DNA of 64,000 nucleotides from Streptomyces tsukubensis. Its GTDB lineage: Bacteria > Actinomycetota > Actinomycetes > Streptomycetales > Streptomycetaceae. The DNA lies in assembly GCF_003932715.1 (NCBI RefSeq), contig NZ_CP020700.1, positions 7,524,501 through 7,588,500 on the forward strand. The letters run 5' to 3'. The translations under genes were made by a program, and so were the position numbers. Shown one piece after another: positions 1-10,100 of this stretch (within the stretch, counting starts at the first letter, position 1; the number at the start of each line of letters is the position of its first letter). Under the pieces are notes generated by a model. It was not told the origin of the DNA. It did no database searches and worked only from the letters and a program-made list of their open reading frames with translations.

Positions 1-341
1 ACGATCTGCTCACCCACGCCACGATCTACTGGGCGAACAACTCCATCGCCACGTCGATGCGCTACTACGCCAACGCCAACCGCTACCCCTGGGTCCCCGC
101 CCACGACCGTACCCCCGTCGTGCAGGCCCCGGTCGGCCTCACCCTGGTCACCTACGAGAACCCGCCCGGCATCCACACCGCGGATGAACGCGTCCGGGCC
201 TTCGGGGCCGGTCCGCAGGCCGCTTGGTTCAACCACGTCAACGTCAACGCCCATGACCACGGGGGCCATTTCATCCCGTGGGAGAACCCCGGCGCATGGG
301 TGGACGACCTGCGCCGCACCTTCCGCGGACGCAGGCCCTGA
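1..341 (+). CDS. Epoxide hydrolase-like protein, C-terminal part
   Basis: Only the last 112 or so codons are present; the gene runs off the left edge, and the reading frame is open from base 3 to the TGA at 339-341. The visible protein has the C-terminal layout of the alpha/beta-hydrolase epoxide hydrolases that resemble juvenile-hormone epoxide hydrolase: a YWANNSIATSMRYY-like helix, a strand with a catalytic-acid-type loop, then VNAHDHGGHFIPWENP, where the His of GGHF would be the catalytic base, and a final helix WVDDLRRTFR. The ATG at 57 is internal and not the true start. It is convergent with the acyl ligase gene. Its link to the polyketide pathway is unknown; it may be an unrelated flanking gene. 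The family call is good and the substrate cannot be told. Confidence 0.72.
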   Translation, partial: DLLTHATIYWANNSIATSMRYYANANRYPWVPAHDRTPVVQAPVGLTLVTYENPPGIHTADERVRAFGAGPQAAWFNHVNVNAHDHGGHFIPWENPGAWVDDLRRTFRGRRP

Positions 342-359
342 GTGCCCCTGCTCACTCGG
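338..359. terminator. Possible weak bidirectional hairpin between convergent genes
   Basis: A 7-bp stem (338-344 pairing with 353-359, one G-U pair) with an 8-base loop overlaps the stop codon of the epoxide hydrolase gene and lies before the stop codon of the convergent acyl ligase gene. There is no T-run. It could serve as a terminator for both genes, but such stems are common by chance in GC-rich DNA. Confidence 0.22.
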
Positions 360-394
360 CGAGAACAGCCGCCAGGGAGCGGGACGTCCCGGCC

Positions 395-1945
395 TCAGCT
401 GCCCGCTTCCGCGGCCAGCCGGGCCTTGTCCGGTTTACCGACACCGGTGAGAGGCAGTTCGGTGCGGATCGTGGTCTCTGCCGGAACGTGCTTCGGCGAG
501 ATGGTGGCACGGATATGGTCCGCGAGATCGGCGACGGTGGCCGTGGCCCCCTCGCGCAGTACCACCGCGGCGTGCAGATATTCGATCCGGTCCCGGTCCC
601 GGACGCAGAAAACACAGGCCTGCGCAATATCGGGATGGGAGAGGAAGGCGTTTTCGACCGTCACCGGATGAATCTTGATGCCGTTGGTCTTCATCACTTC
701 GCCCATGCGGCCGCGGAGGGACAGATAGCCCTCACTGTCGAGGAAGCCGAGGTCACCGGTGTACACCCAGCCGTCGCGTACGGTCCTGGCGGTGAGCTCG
801 GGTTCCCCGACGTACTCCTTCATCGTGAACGGCGACTGCACGCAGACCTCGCCCGTCTCACCGGCAGGCATATCGTGGTGGTCGTCCACATCGCGGATAC
901 GGACCCAGCCGGGTAACGGACGTCCCACCGTGGTGCGCAGCCGGGCGTCGAGATGGTCGGCCGGCGAGAGCATGCTGATGAAGCCTGCCTCGCTGGTGCC
1001 GTAGACCTGGATGAGCACCTGACCGAAGATCTTGACCGCGTCGGCCAGCCGCTCCGGCGACGCGGGACAACCCAGGTAGGTCACCATCTGCAGACTCGAC
1101 AGATCGGTCGAGCCCACCTCCGGGTGGTCCATCAGCAGATACAGGTGTGGGGGCGAGACCAGCATCCGGGTGATCCGGTGCTCCTGTATGGCACGCAGCG
1201 CGTCGTCGGCGTCGAACCGGTCCTGAAGGATCACCGAGCCGCCGGAGGCGAGTGAGTCGTCGGCTGTGGCGCCGCTGGAGTGGCTCAAGGGCATGGTGGA
1301 CAGGTAGACGGAGCGCCAGCCCATCTGCAGCCCGGCGGAGATGAACCTGTTGCGGGTGCGGAAGTCGACGGCGATGCCCTTGGGTTCACCGGTCGTCCCA
1401 CTGGTGTACGTCACCACTGCCGGATGGTCCGGCCTGATCTCGACGTCGTCGAGGTCGAACGCGTCGGTGTCACCGGCCGTCAGGTCGACGACATCGGGAC
1501 CGAGTTCACCGAGCCCGACGAGGACGAGGGGGGTGGGCAGCCGGTCGCGGAGCGCCCGGGCGGACGCGACGTTCGCTCCGTCGACGGCCAGATGTGTCGC
1601 GCCGGTCTCCCGGAGGATCTTCAACTCGGCATCGGCGACGAGGCGGTCCCCCGGGTCCACGGCGTTGGTGGTGTGCAGATGCACCACCGTGGCTCCGATG
1701 AGATTCGCGGCGTACCGCAGGACCAGGGTCGGGGCGGTGTTGTTGGCGGTCAGGACGGCGACCACGGCATCGGTGGTCCTCCCGCTCCATTCGGTACACC
1801 GTCGCAGGCCCTGCGCCGCGGACCGGACCAGAACCCCCAAACCGGCCGCGGTCAAGGTCTGGTCGTGCCACCACAGCACCACCTTCTCCGGCTCGGCGGA
1901 GATTACCTCCAGGATCTGACCGACATACGTTTCGTTCGACGGCAT
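395..1945 (-). CDS. AMP-forming acyl-CoA synthetase / acyl-AMP ligase
   Basis: 516-residue member of the ANL adenylate-forming superfamily, full length. The ATP-binding loop VVTYTSGTTGEPKG lies near residue 190, the YGTSEAG motif near residue 310, GWVYTGDLGF near 390, and the C-terminal lobe has GRMGEVMKTNGIKIHP plus the catalytic Lys in GVGKPDK close to the end. It should activate a carboxylic acid with ATP as an acyl-adenylate and pass it to CoA or a carrier. The ATG at 1945 is chosen because AGGAG lies 6 bases upstream; an in-frame ATG at 1996 has no such site. It is transcribed divergently from the PKS operon. In hygrolide pathways a ligase is needed to activate fumarate or the aminated C5N unit for the C21 ester. 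A role of that kind is possible here, but the sequence does not identify the substrate. Confidence 0.85.
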   Translation of the reverse strand: MPSNETYVGQILEVISAEPEKVVLWWHDQTLTAAGLGVLVRSAAQGLRRCTEWSGRTTDAVVAVLTANNTAPTLVLRYAANLIGATVVHLHTTNAVDPGDRLVADAELKILRETGATHLAVDGANVASARALRDRLPTPLVLVGLGELGPDVVDLTAGDTDAFDLDDVEIRPDHPAVVTYTSGTTGEPKGIAVDFRTRNRFISAGLQMGWRSVYLSTMPLSHSSGATADDSLASGGSVILQDRFDADDALRAIQEHRITRMLVSPPHLYLLMDHPEVGSTDLSSLQMVTYLGCPASPERLADAVKIFGQVLIQVYGTSEAGFISMLSPADHLDARLRTTVGRPLPGWVRIRDVDDHHDMPAGETGEVCVQSPFTMKEYVGEPELTARTVRDGWVYTGDLGFLDSEGYLSLRGRMGEVMKTNGIKIHPVTVENAFLSHPDIAQACVFCVRDRDRIEYLHAAVVLREGATATVADLADHIRATISPKHVPAETTIRTELPLTGVGKPDKARLAAEAGS

Positions 1946-2421
1946 AGGGAACTCCTGTCGTCGTCCTGTGAGGAATTTCCGGGGAGCATACAACACGGAA
2001 TGGCAATGTTCCAGGAGTTCGAATTTTCGGCCTGAAATGCCAGGTGTGAGGGAATGCGGCGGGCCGCGTCATCGAAGTGATATCCCGTTCTGGGACAATC
2101 CCCGGAATCCATCCGAGTCCCGTATCCGATCCTATTGCCAGCGGAATGATCCGGTGTCACCGACCAGCACTCGGAGATCCTCTCCGGGCATTTACGGGCC
2201 CGGGTCGGCGGACAGTTGACGCCGCGATCCCCGGTGTCGCGTCCTGCGCTATCGGACCGCTATTTCGCTTGGGCAAGATCTGAACCGCAGGTCCGGCGGC
2301 GGTCCGCCCCGCGCCGGTCTGACGGGAAGCGAACGGGCAGGTGGACGCCCCTCGGCAGCGGGTGTTCTGCGGTGGTCCGGTGACTGGTGGTCGTGCTCGC
2401 CGCGAAGGAGTCCATAGATAC
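1946..2421. promoter_or_regulatory. Divergent intergenic region, probable promoters for ligase and PKS operon
   Basis: 476 bases without a convincing gene and visibly less GC-rich than the flanks. It must hold the promoters for the leftward ligase gene and the roughly 61-kb rightward PKS operon. On the minus strand a TATGCT-like -10 box is visible (plus-strand 1985-1990), about 40 bases before the ligase start. On the plus strand TTGACG occurs at 2216-2221, but no -10 sits at normal spacing. Short imperfect palindromes occur near 1972-1980 and 2019-2028. No regulator site can be assigned with confidence. Confidence 0.5.
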
Positions 2422-4110
2422 ATGGCGCACTCAACGGGTACGGGATCGCCCTTCCTCTGGACGCTGGTCGGCAGCGGCAGGAACGCGCTGGCAGCCGGTG
2501 CGCGCACCCTGCGCGAGCATCTCGCCGACCGTGACGACTGGCATCCGGCGGACGTCGCGCTCACCCTGGCCCGCACCGCTGCCCCCGGAAGCCTGCGGGC
2601 GGCACTGGTGGCGCATGACCGTGAGGGGTTCCTGGAGCGTCTGGACGCGCTCGCCGAAGGCCGGGGCATCCCCGGTCTGGCGGAGGGCACCCCGGCGACG
2701 CCGGAGCGGCGGATCGCCTTCGTCTTCCCCGGCCAGGGCGCGCAGTGGCCCCGGATGGCCGTGGACCTCCTGGACGAGTCGGCGGTGTACCGGGCGCGGA
2801 TGGACGAGTGCGCGCAGGCCCTGGAGCCGTTCATCGACTGGTCGTTGACGGATGCGCTCCGCAACCCGGGAGCCGCGGGCGGGCCCGATGTGGACCGGCC
2901 CGACGTGGTGCAACCCCTGCTGTTCGCCGTGACGGTGTCGCTGGCCGCGCTGTGGCGGTCGTACGGGGTCGACCCGGACGCCGTACTCGGGCACAGCGTC
3001 GGGGAGGTCACCGCCGCCGCGGTCTCCGGCGCGCTGTCCCTGGACGACTGCGCACGTGTCGTCGCCCTCTGGAGCCGTGCCCAGGCGACCCTGGTCGGCC
3101 GGGGGGACATGGTCTCCGTGATGGCCCCGGTCCACGAGGTGGCGCCGCTGTTGGGGCGCTGGGACGGCCGTCTGGTCGTCGCCGGGGTGAACGGCCCCCG
3201 GTCGGTGATCGTCTCGGGCGACTGCGACGCCGCCGCGGAACTGCTCGGCGAGCTGGCCGCGGCCAAGGTGCACGCGCGGAGGATCGCGGTGGGGCTGGCC
3301 GCCCACTCCGCCCATATCGACGAGATCATCCCCCGGATGCGGACCGACCTCGCACCCCTGCGGCCGCTCGTACCGCGGCTTCCGTACTACTCCGCACTGA
3401 CCGGGGGCCTGGTGGACACCCCCGTGCTGGACGCCGACTACTGGTGCCGCAATCTGCGCAGCACGGTCGAATTCCGGCAGGCGGCCGGGTCCCTGCTGCG
3501 GGACGGCCACGACGTACTGCTCGAAATCAGCCCGCACCCCGTGCTGACCTCGGCCCTCGCGGACTGCGTGGAGGAACGGGGAGCGGAGGCGGAGGTCCTC
3601 GGAACACTGCGCCGGGACCAGGGCGGACTCGGCCGGTTCCTGACCTCCCTCGGGGAGCTGTACGTGCGGGGCGTGACACCGGACCGGGAGGCGGTGTCCG
3701 CCGGGCAGCCCGCCCGCCTGCTGGACCTGCCGCTGTCGGTCCTCGACGCATCCGGCCCCGCCGACGGGACCCGGCCGGACGACGAGGAAGGGACGGACGC
3801 CGTCGCACTCCGCGCGGAGCTGACCGGGAGGGCCGAGCCGGAGCAGCGCGCCGTACTGCTGCGGCTGCTGGGGCGGGAGATTACGGCCCTGACCGGCCGG
3901 TCCGATCCGGTTGCCGGGGATCCGACCTTTCGCGATCTGGGGTTCGACTCCGTCACCGCGGTGGAACTGTGCAACCGGCTGAGCGCGGCGACGGCGGTGC
4001 GGATCCCTGTGACGGCGGTGTTCGACCATCCGAATCCGGCGGAGCTGGCCGGATACCTCCGTGCCCGGATCGTCGGCGACCCGTCCGCCGCAGGGCCGGA
4101 GCCGGCGGCG
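2422..4110 (+). other. PKS loading module (AT-ACP)
   Basis: AT with GHSVGE (Ser192) and the unusual specificity motif GLAAHS (about residues 291-296) instead of YASHS or HAFHS, followed by an ACP with [14 protein letters not shown] (Ser510). Isobutyryl-CoA is the starter in bafilomycin, but a propionyl or other short acyl starter cannot be excluded from sequence alone. Confidence 0.85.
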
Positions 4111-7100
4111 CCGGTGCGGGCCCCGGACGACGATCCCGTGGTGATCGTCAGCATGGGTTGCCGCTATCCGGGCGGCGTCAGCAGCCCGGAGGAGCTCTGG
4201 ACGCTGGTGTCGAACGGCATCGACGCCGTCTCCGTGCTTCCCGCGGACCGGGGCTGGGACACCGTCGGCCGGTACGATCCCGCCCCCGGGACGCCGGGCC
4301 GCTACTACCAGCGTGAGGCGGGAACCCTCGACGCCGCCGGGTTCGACGCGGAGTTCTTCGGGATCTCACCGCGTGAAGCGCTGGCGATGGACCCGCAGCA
4401 GCGGCTGCTGCTGGAGACGGGCTGGGAGGTGCTGGAACGGGCCGGGATCGACCCGGCGGGCCTGCGGCGGAGCCGGACGGGCGTCTTCGTCGGGGCGATG
4501 ACCATGGACTACGGGCCCCGTCTCGAACAGGGCACCGATCTCGGCGGCCATCTCCTGACCGGCAACACCGGAAGCGTCGCCTCGGGCCGGCTGGCCTACT
4601 CCCTGGGCCTGGAGGGAGCGGCGATCACCGTGGACACGGCGTGCTCGGCGTCGCTGGTGGCCCTCCATCTGGCGGTACGGGCGCTGCGATCGGGCGAGTG
4701 CTCGCTGGCACTCGCCGGTGGTGTGACGGTGATGCCCACCCTCGGCATGCTGGTGGAGTTCAGCCGACAGGGCGGTCTGGCGCCGGACGGCCGCTGCAAG
4801 GCCTTCGCGGCGGCGGCCGACGGCTTCGGTCTGGCCGAAGGCGTGGGGATGCTGCTGGTGGAGCGGTTGTCGGATGCCCGGCGGAACGGGCATCCGGTGC
4901 TGGCGGTGATCCGTGGTTCGGCGGTGAACCAGGACGGTGCGAGCAACGGTCTGACGGCGCCGAACGGTCCTTCGCAGCAGCGGGTGATCCGGGCGGCGCT
5001 GGCCGATGCCGGACTGGCGGCCGCTGATGTGGATGTGGTGGAGGCGCACGGTACGGGTACCCGGCTGGGCGATCCCATCGAGGCGCAGGCGCTGCTGGCG
5101 ACGTACGGCCAGGACCGTCCCGCGGACCGGCCGGTACGGATCGGCTCCCTGAAGTCCAATATCGGCCACACCCAGGCCGCGGCCGGTGTGGGCGGTGTCA
5201 TCAAGTCGGTGCTGGCCATGCGGCACGGGGTGATGCCGAAGACCCTGCATGTGGACGGTCCGACGCCGGAGGTGGACTGGTCGGCGGGCGCGGGCGAGCT
5301 GCTGACCGAGGCCAGGGAGTGGCCCGAGACGGGGCGTCCGCGGCGGGCGGGTGTGTCGTCCTTCGGTGTGAGCGGGACGAATGCGCATGTGGTGCTGGAG
5401 TCGGTTCCGGTCGAAGTGCCGGTCGAGACGCCGGGCGCCGTGCCGGGTTCGATGGTGTGGCCGTTGTCGGGGCGAGACGGTGCAGCGTTACGGGGGCAGG
5501 CGGCGGCGCTGGCCGCTCGGCTGGCGGCGGAGCCCGGGCTCGGGGCGCTCGACGTCGGCCACTCGCTGGCCGTGGGCCGTTCGCGGTTCGCCGAGCGGGC
5601 CGTCGTGGTGGGAGCGGACCGGGACGAACTCCTGACGGGAGTGGCGTCGTTGGCGGACGGTACGGAGTCGTCGGCTGTGGTGACGGGTGGCGGGGCGGTG
5701 TCGGGCCGCTCGGTGTTGGTGTTTCCGGGGCAGGGGTCGCAGTGGGTGGGGATGGCTGCGGGGTTGCTGGAGGAGTGCGGGGTTTTCGCGGGTCGGATGG
5801 CGGAGTGCGAGCGGGCGCTCTCGGCCTATGTGGACTGGTCGTTGACGGAGGTGGTGCGTTCGTCGGGTTCGCTGGATGCGGTGGATGTGGTGCAGCCGGT
5901 GCTGTGGGCGGTGATGGTGTCGTTGGCGGAGGTGTGGCGGTCGCACGGCATCGTGCCGGATGGGGTGGTGGGGCATTCGCAGGGTGAGGTGGCGGCGGCG
6001 TGTGTGGCGGGTGGGCTGTCGCTGGAGGACGGGGCGAAGGTCGTGGCTCTGAGGAGCCGTGCGGTGGTGGCGCTGGCGGGTCGGGGTGGGATGGCGTCGG
6101 TCGCCCTTTCGGCCGCGGAGGTACGGGAGCGGATCGGGGCCTGGAAGGGCCGGTTGTCGGTCGCGGCGGTCAACGGGCCCCGGTCGACCGTCGTGTCCGG
6201 TGATGCGGACGCGGTCACGGAGCTCCTGGAACAGTGCGAAGCCGAGGGGGTACGGGCCCGGCGTATCGAGGTCGACTATGCCTCGCACTCCGTACAGGTG
6301 GAGGAGATCCGCGAACGGCTACTCGATGATCTGCACGGCATCACTCCCGTCTCGGGCGCGCTGCCGTTCTGGTCGACGGTGACGGGTGGGTGGCTGGACA
6401 CGGCGTCGCTGGATGCCGCGTACTGGTACCGCAGTCTTCGGGAGACCGTACGGTTCGAGGAAGCCACCCGCGAACTCCTCGCCGAAGGGTTCCGGTTCTT
6501 CGTCGAGCCGAGTCCGCATCCGGTGCTGGCGGTCGCGGTGGGGGAGTCGGTGGAGGCCGCAGCTGTGGACGCGGCGGTGCTGGGCACCCTGCGGCGCGGC
6601 GAAGGCGGGCTCCGCCAACTGCAGCTCGCCCTCGGCCAGGCGTACACCCAGGGGCTTCCGGTCGACTGGGAGCCACTGTTCGCGGGCACCGGCGCCCGCC
6701 GCGTCGACCTGCCCACCTACGCCTTCCAGCGGCGGGACTACTGGCTGACGGCTCCCGATCCCGTCCCGGCTTCCCCCGCCGCCGAAGACCGCTGGGACGA
6801 CCTCGAACAGCAGGACCCCGCCCGGCTGGCCGATGCCCTGGGGGTCTGCCGAGACGCACTGGACGAAGTCCTGCCCGCACTGGCCGCCTGGCGGTCCGGC
6901 CGGGCCCGGGAACGGCGCGCGGACTCCTGGCGCTACCACGTCTCCTGGTCACCGCTCACGGCCGTCCCTGCCGACGGCCTCACCGGCCGCTGGCTCGCCC
7001 TGCGCCCCGAGAACGCCACCGCGGCGGCCGTCCTGGACACCCTCGGCGCCGTCGGGGCGGATCTCGTCGAATGCCGCGTCGACGACCCGGGCACGACCCG

Positions 7101-10100
7101 GGAACAACTGGCCGCACTGCTCAAGGAAGTCACCGGAGAGCAGCCGGTCACAGGGGTGCTCTCGCTGCTGTCCTGGGAGGAGCGGTTCCACCCCGGTCAC
7201 CCCGATCTCCCCGGCGGGCCGGCCCTGACCCTCGCCCTGGTCCAGGCGCTGGAGGACACCGGGATCGACGCCCCGCTCTGGATACTGACCACCGGGACAG
7301 CGGTCCTGGGCGGTTCGGAGCGGCCCGGTCACGTCGGTCAGGCCGCGTCCGCCGCTCTGGGGCGGACGCTGGCCATGGAGCATCCGCACCGCTGGGGCGG
7401 TCTCGTGGATCTGCCCGAGGCACCGGACGAGCGGACCGTCCGCCGGCTCTGCGCGGTGCTCGCGGGAGCCGTACCCGACGAGGAACAGGTGGCGGTACGG
7501 TCCACCGGGGTCCACGGTCGCCGTCTTCGCCCCGCACCTCCGCGCCCCCTGCCGAAAGGCCGTACGGACCGCAAGGACCCCACGGACCGCACCGGCGCCG
7601 GGGCGCTGTGGGACTCCGACCGGCCCGGCACGGTCCTCGTCACCGGTGGCACCGGCGGCGTCGGCTCCCACACCGCGCGCTGGCTTGCGCGCCGGGGCAC
7701 GCCCAGGCTGCTGCTGGTCAGCCGGCGCGGCGCCGAAGCACCCGGTGCGGAGGAACTCCGGACGGAACTGATCGCCCTGGGCACCGAGGTGGCCTTCGCC
7801 GCCTGCGACGTCGCCGACCGGGCCGCACTGGCGGAACTGGTCGCGGACATCCCCGCGGAGTATCCGCTCCGCGCGGTCGTCCATGCGGCGGGCGCCCTGG
7901 ACGACGGCATGCTCGGCGCTCTCGACCCCGAGCGGCTCGCCTTCTCCCTGCGTGCCAAGCTGACCGCCGCGCAGAACCTCCACGAGGTCACCGCCGCCCA
8001 CGACCTCTCCGCCTTCGTGGTGTTCTCGTCGGTGATGGGCGTCGTCGGCAGCGCGGGGCAGGGCAACTACGCAGCCGCCAACGCCGCCGTGGACGCCCTC
8101 GTCGCAGCCCGCCGCGCCGCGGGGCTGCCCGGTACGGCCGTGGCCTGGGGCGCCTGGGCCGGGCGCGGAATGCTCGCCGACGGTGTCGCCGTGCGGCTGC
8201 GGGACTTCGGCATGCCGGTGATGGAGCCCGAATCGGCGGTCACCGCGATAGGCCGGGCCTTCGCCGAGGACGATGCACTGGTCCTGGTCGCCGATGTCGA
8301 CTGGCGGCGCTTCGCCACCGGTATGGGACTGCGCTCCACCGCTCTCCTGGCAGGGTTGCCGGAACCGGCCGCGGCAACGGCCTCCCCGGACATCGCCGTA
8401 CCGCCGGTACGGGAAGAGGGCGATCCCGCCGGAGGGCTCCGGGAACGGGTGGCCGCTCTGCCCCGCCGCGAGGACCGGGCCGCGATGCTCACCGAACTGG
8501 TGCGTACCCATGCGGCCGCCGTGCTGCGCCACTCCGACACCGAAGCAGTACTGCCGGAGAAGGCGTTCTCCGTGCTCGGCTTCGACTCCCTCACGTCCGT
8601 GGAACTGCGCAACCGGCTCGCCGCCGCCACCGGACTCAAACTCCCGGCCACGGTCCTGTTCGACCATCCCACTCCGTCCGCGCTGGCCGGACGGTTGCTC
8701 ACCGAGCTGGCCCTCCCCGACCCGGACCCCACCCACGGGACCGCGACAGCCGCCGAATCCGGGTCCGCCGCCGACCCGGCGGCCGGGCCCGGCCCGAACG
8801 AACCGATCGCGATCATCGGCATGGGCTGCCGCTTCCCCGGCGGAGTCGAACGCCCCGAGGACCTCTGGCGCCTGCTGTCGGAGGGCACCGACGCGATAGC
8901 CGACTGGCCCGCCGACCGGGGCTGGGACACCGGGGAGCTGTACGACCCCGACCCCGACCGGCCCGGCACCACCTACACCGTTCAGGGCGGTTTTCTGACC
9001 GGGGCCGCCGACTTCGACGCGGAGTTCTTCGGGATCTCGCCGCGCGAGGCCCTGGCGATGGACCCCCAGCAGCGGCTGCTGCTGGAGACCGCGTGGGAAG
9101 CCGCCGAGAGCGCCGGACAGGACCCCACCTCACTGAAAGACCGGCAGATCGGTGTCTACATCGGCACCAACGGCCAGGACTACCCCAGCCTGTTGGAAGG
9201 GGCCGAAGGGATCTCGGAGGGGCATCTGCTGACCGGGAACACGGCCAGTGTGCTGTCCGGGCGGCTGTCCTACGTCCTCGGCCTCCAGGGCCCCTCCCTG
9301 ACCCTGGACACCGCGTGCTCGTCCTCCCTGGTCGCCCTGCACCTCGCCGTACAGGCGCTGCGGCGCGGCGACTGCGAGCAGGCCTTCGCGGGCGGGGTGA
9401 CCGTGATGAGCACACCGAGGCTCTTCGTCGAGTTCAGCCGCCAGCGCGGACTCGCCGCCGACGGCCGGTGCAAGGCCTTCTCGGCGGAAGCGGACGGTAC
9501 GGGCTGGGGCGAAGGCGCCGGAGTGCTCCTGCTGGAACGCCACTCCGACGCCCTGCGCCACGGCCACCCCGTACTGGCGCTGGTCAGCGGCACCGCGGTG
9601 AACCAGGACGGGGCCAGCAACGGGCTCACCGCCCCCAACGGGCCCTCCCAGCAGCAGGTCGTCCGCGCCGCACTGGCCGACGCCGCGCTGAGCGCCGACC
9701 GGATCGACGCGGTCGAGGCCCACGGCACCGGCACCAGACTCGGCGACCCCATCGAGGCGCAGGCCCTGCAGGCCGTGCACGGGCCCGGGCGCCCGGCGGA
9801 CCGCCCGCTGTGGCTCGGTTCCGTGAAGTCGAACATCGGCCACACGCAGGCGGCGGCCGGGGTCGCCGGGGTGATGAAGATGGTCCTCGCGATCCGGCAC
9901 GGCGAACTGCCGGGCACCCTCCACATCGGTGCGCCGAATCCGCACGTCGACTGGTCCGGCGGCGAGATACGGCTGCTCACCGAGCGGACGCCCTGGCCGG
10001 AGACCGGGCGGCCGCGCCGGGCGGGAGTCTCGTCGTTCGGTATCAGCGGGACCAACGCCCATGTGATCGTCGAACAGGCGCCGGACACGGTCGCCGTGCC

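Larger units (their letters stand above)
4126..8720 (+). other. PKS module 1 (KS-AT-KR-ACP), methylmalonyl
   Basis: KS with VDTACSASL (Cys741) and His876/His916. AT with GHSQGE and VDYASHS, the methylmalonyl signature. KR with an intact TGGTGGVG loop, catalytic Tyr1883 and the B-type LDD motif. No DH. Predicted to give beta-hydroxyl C23 and methyl C22. Its AT cassette is the near twin of the one in module 11. Confidence 0.9.

Noticed and set aside
2341..2421. Upstream extension of PKS 1 to the GTG at 2341
   Set aside because: The 27 extra residues do not resemble a loading-module N-terminus, and the ATG at 2422 has a good ribosome binding site.
1946..2421. Small peptide genes in the divergent region (for example frames at 1968-2219 and 2077-2283)
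   Set aside because: No convincing ribosome binding sites, poor codon bias, no recognisable motif.
5320..6735. Near-identical blocks in several modules taken as insertion sequences
   Set aside because: They encode AT domains in frame, lack transposase and terminal inverted repeats, and start and end at mixed points, as expected of gene conversion.
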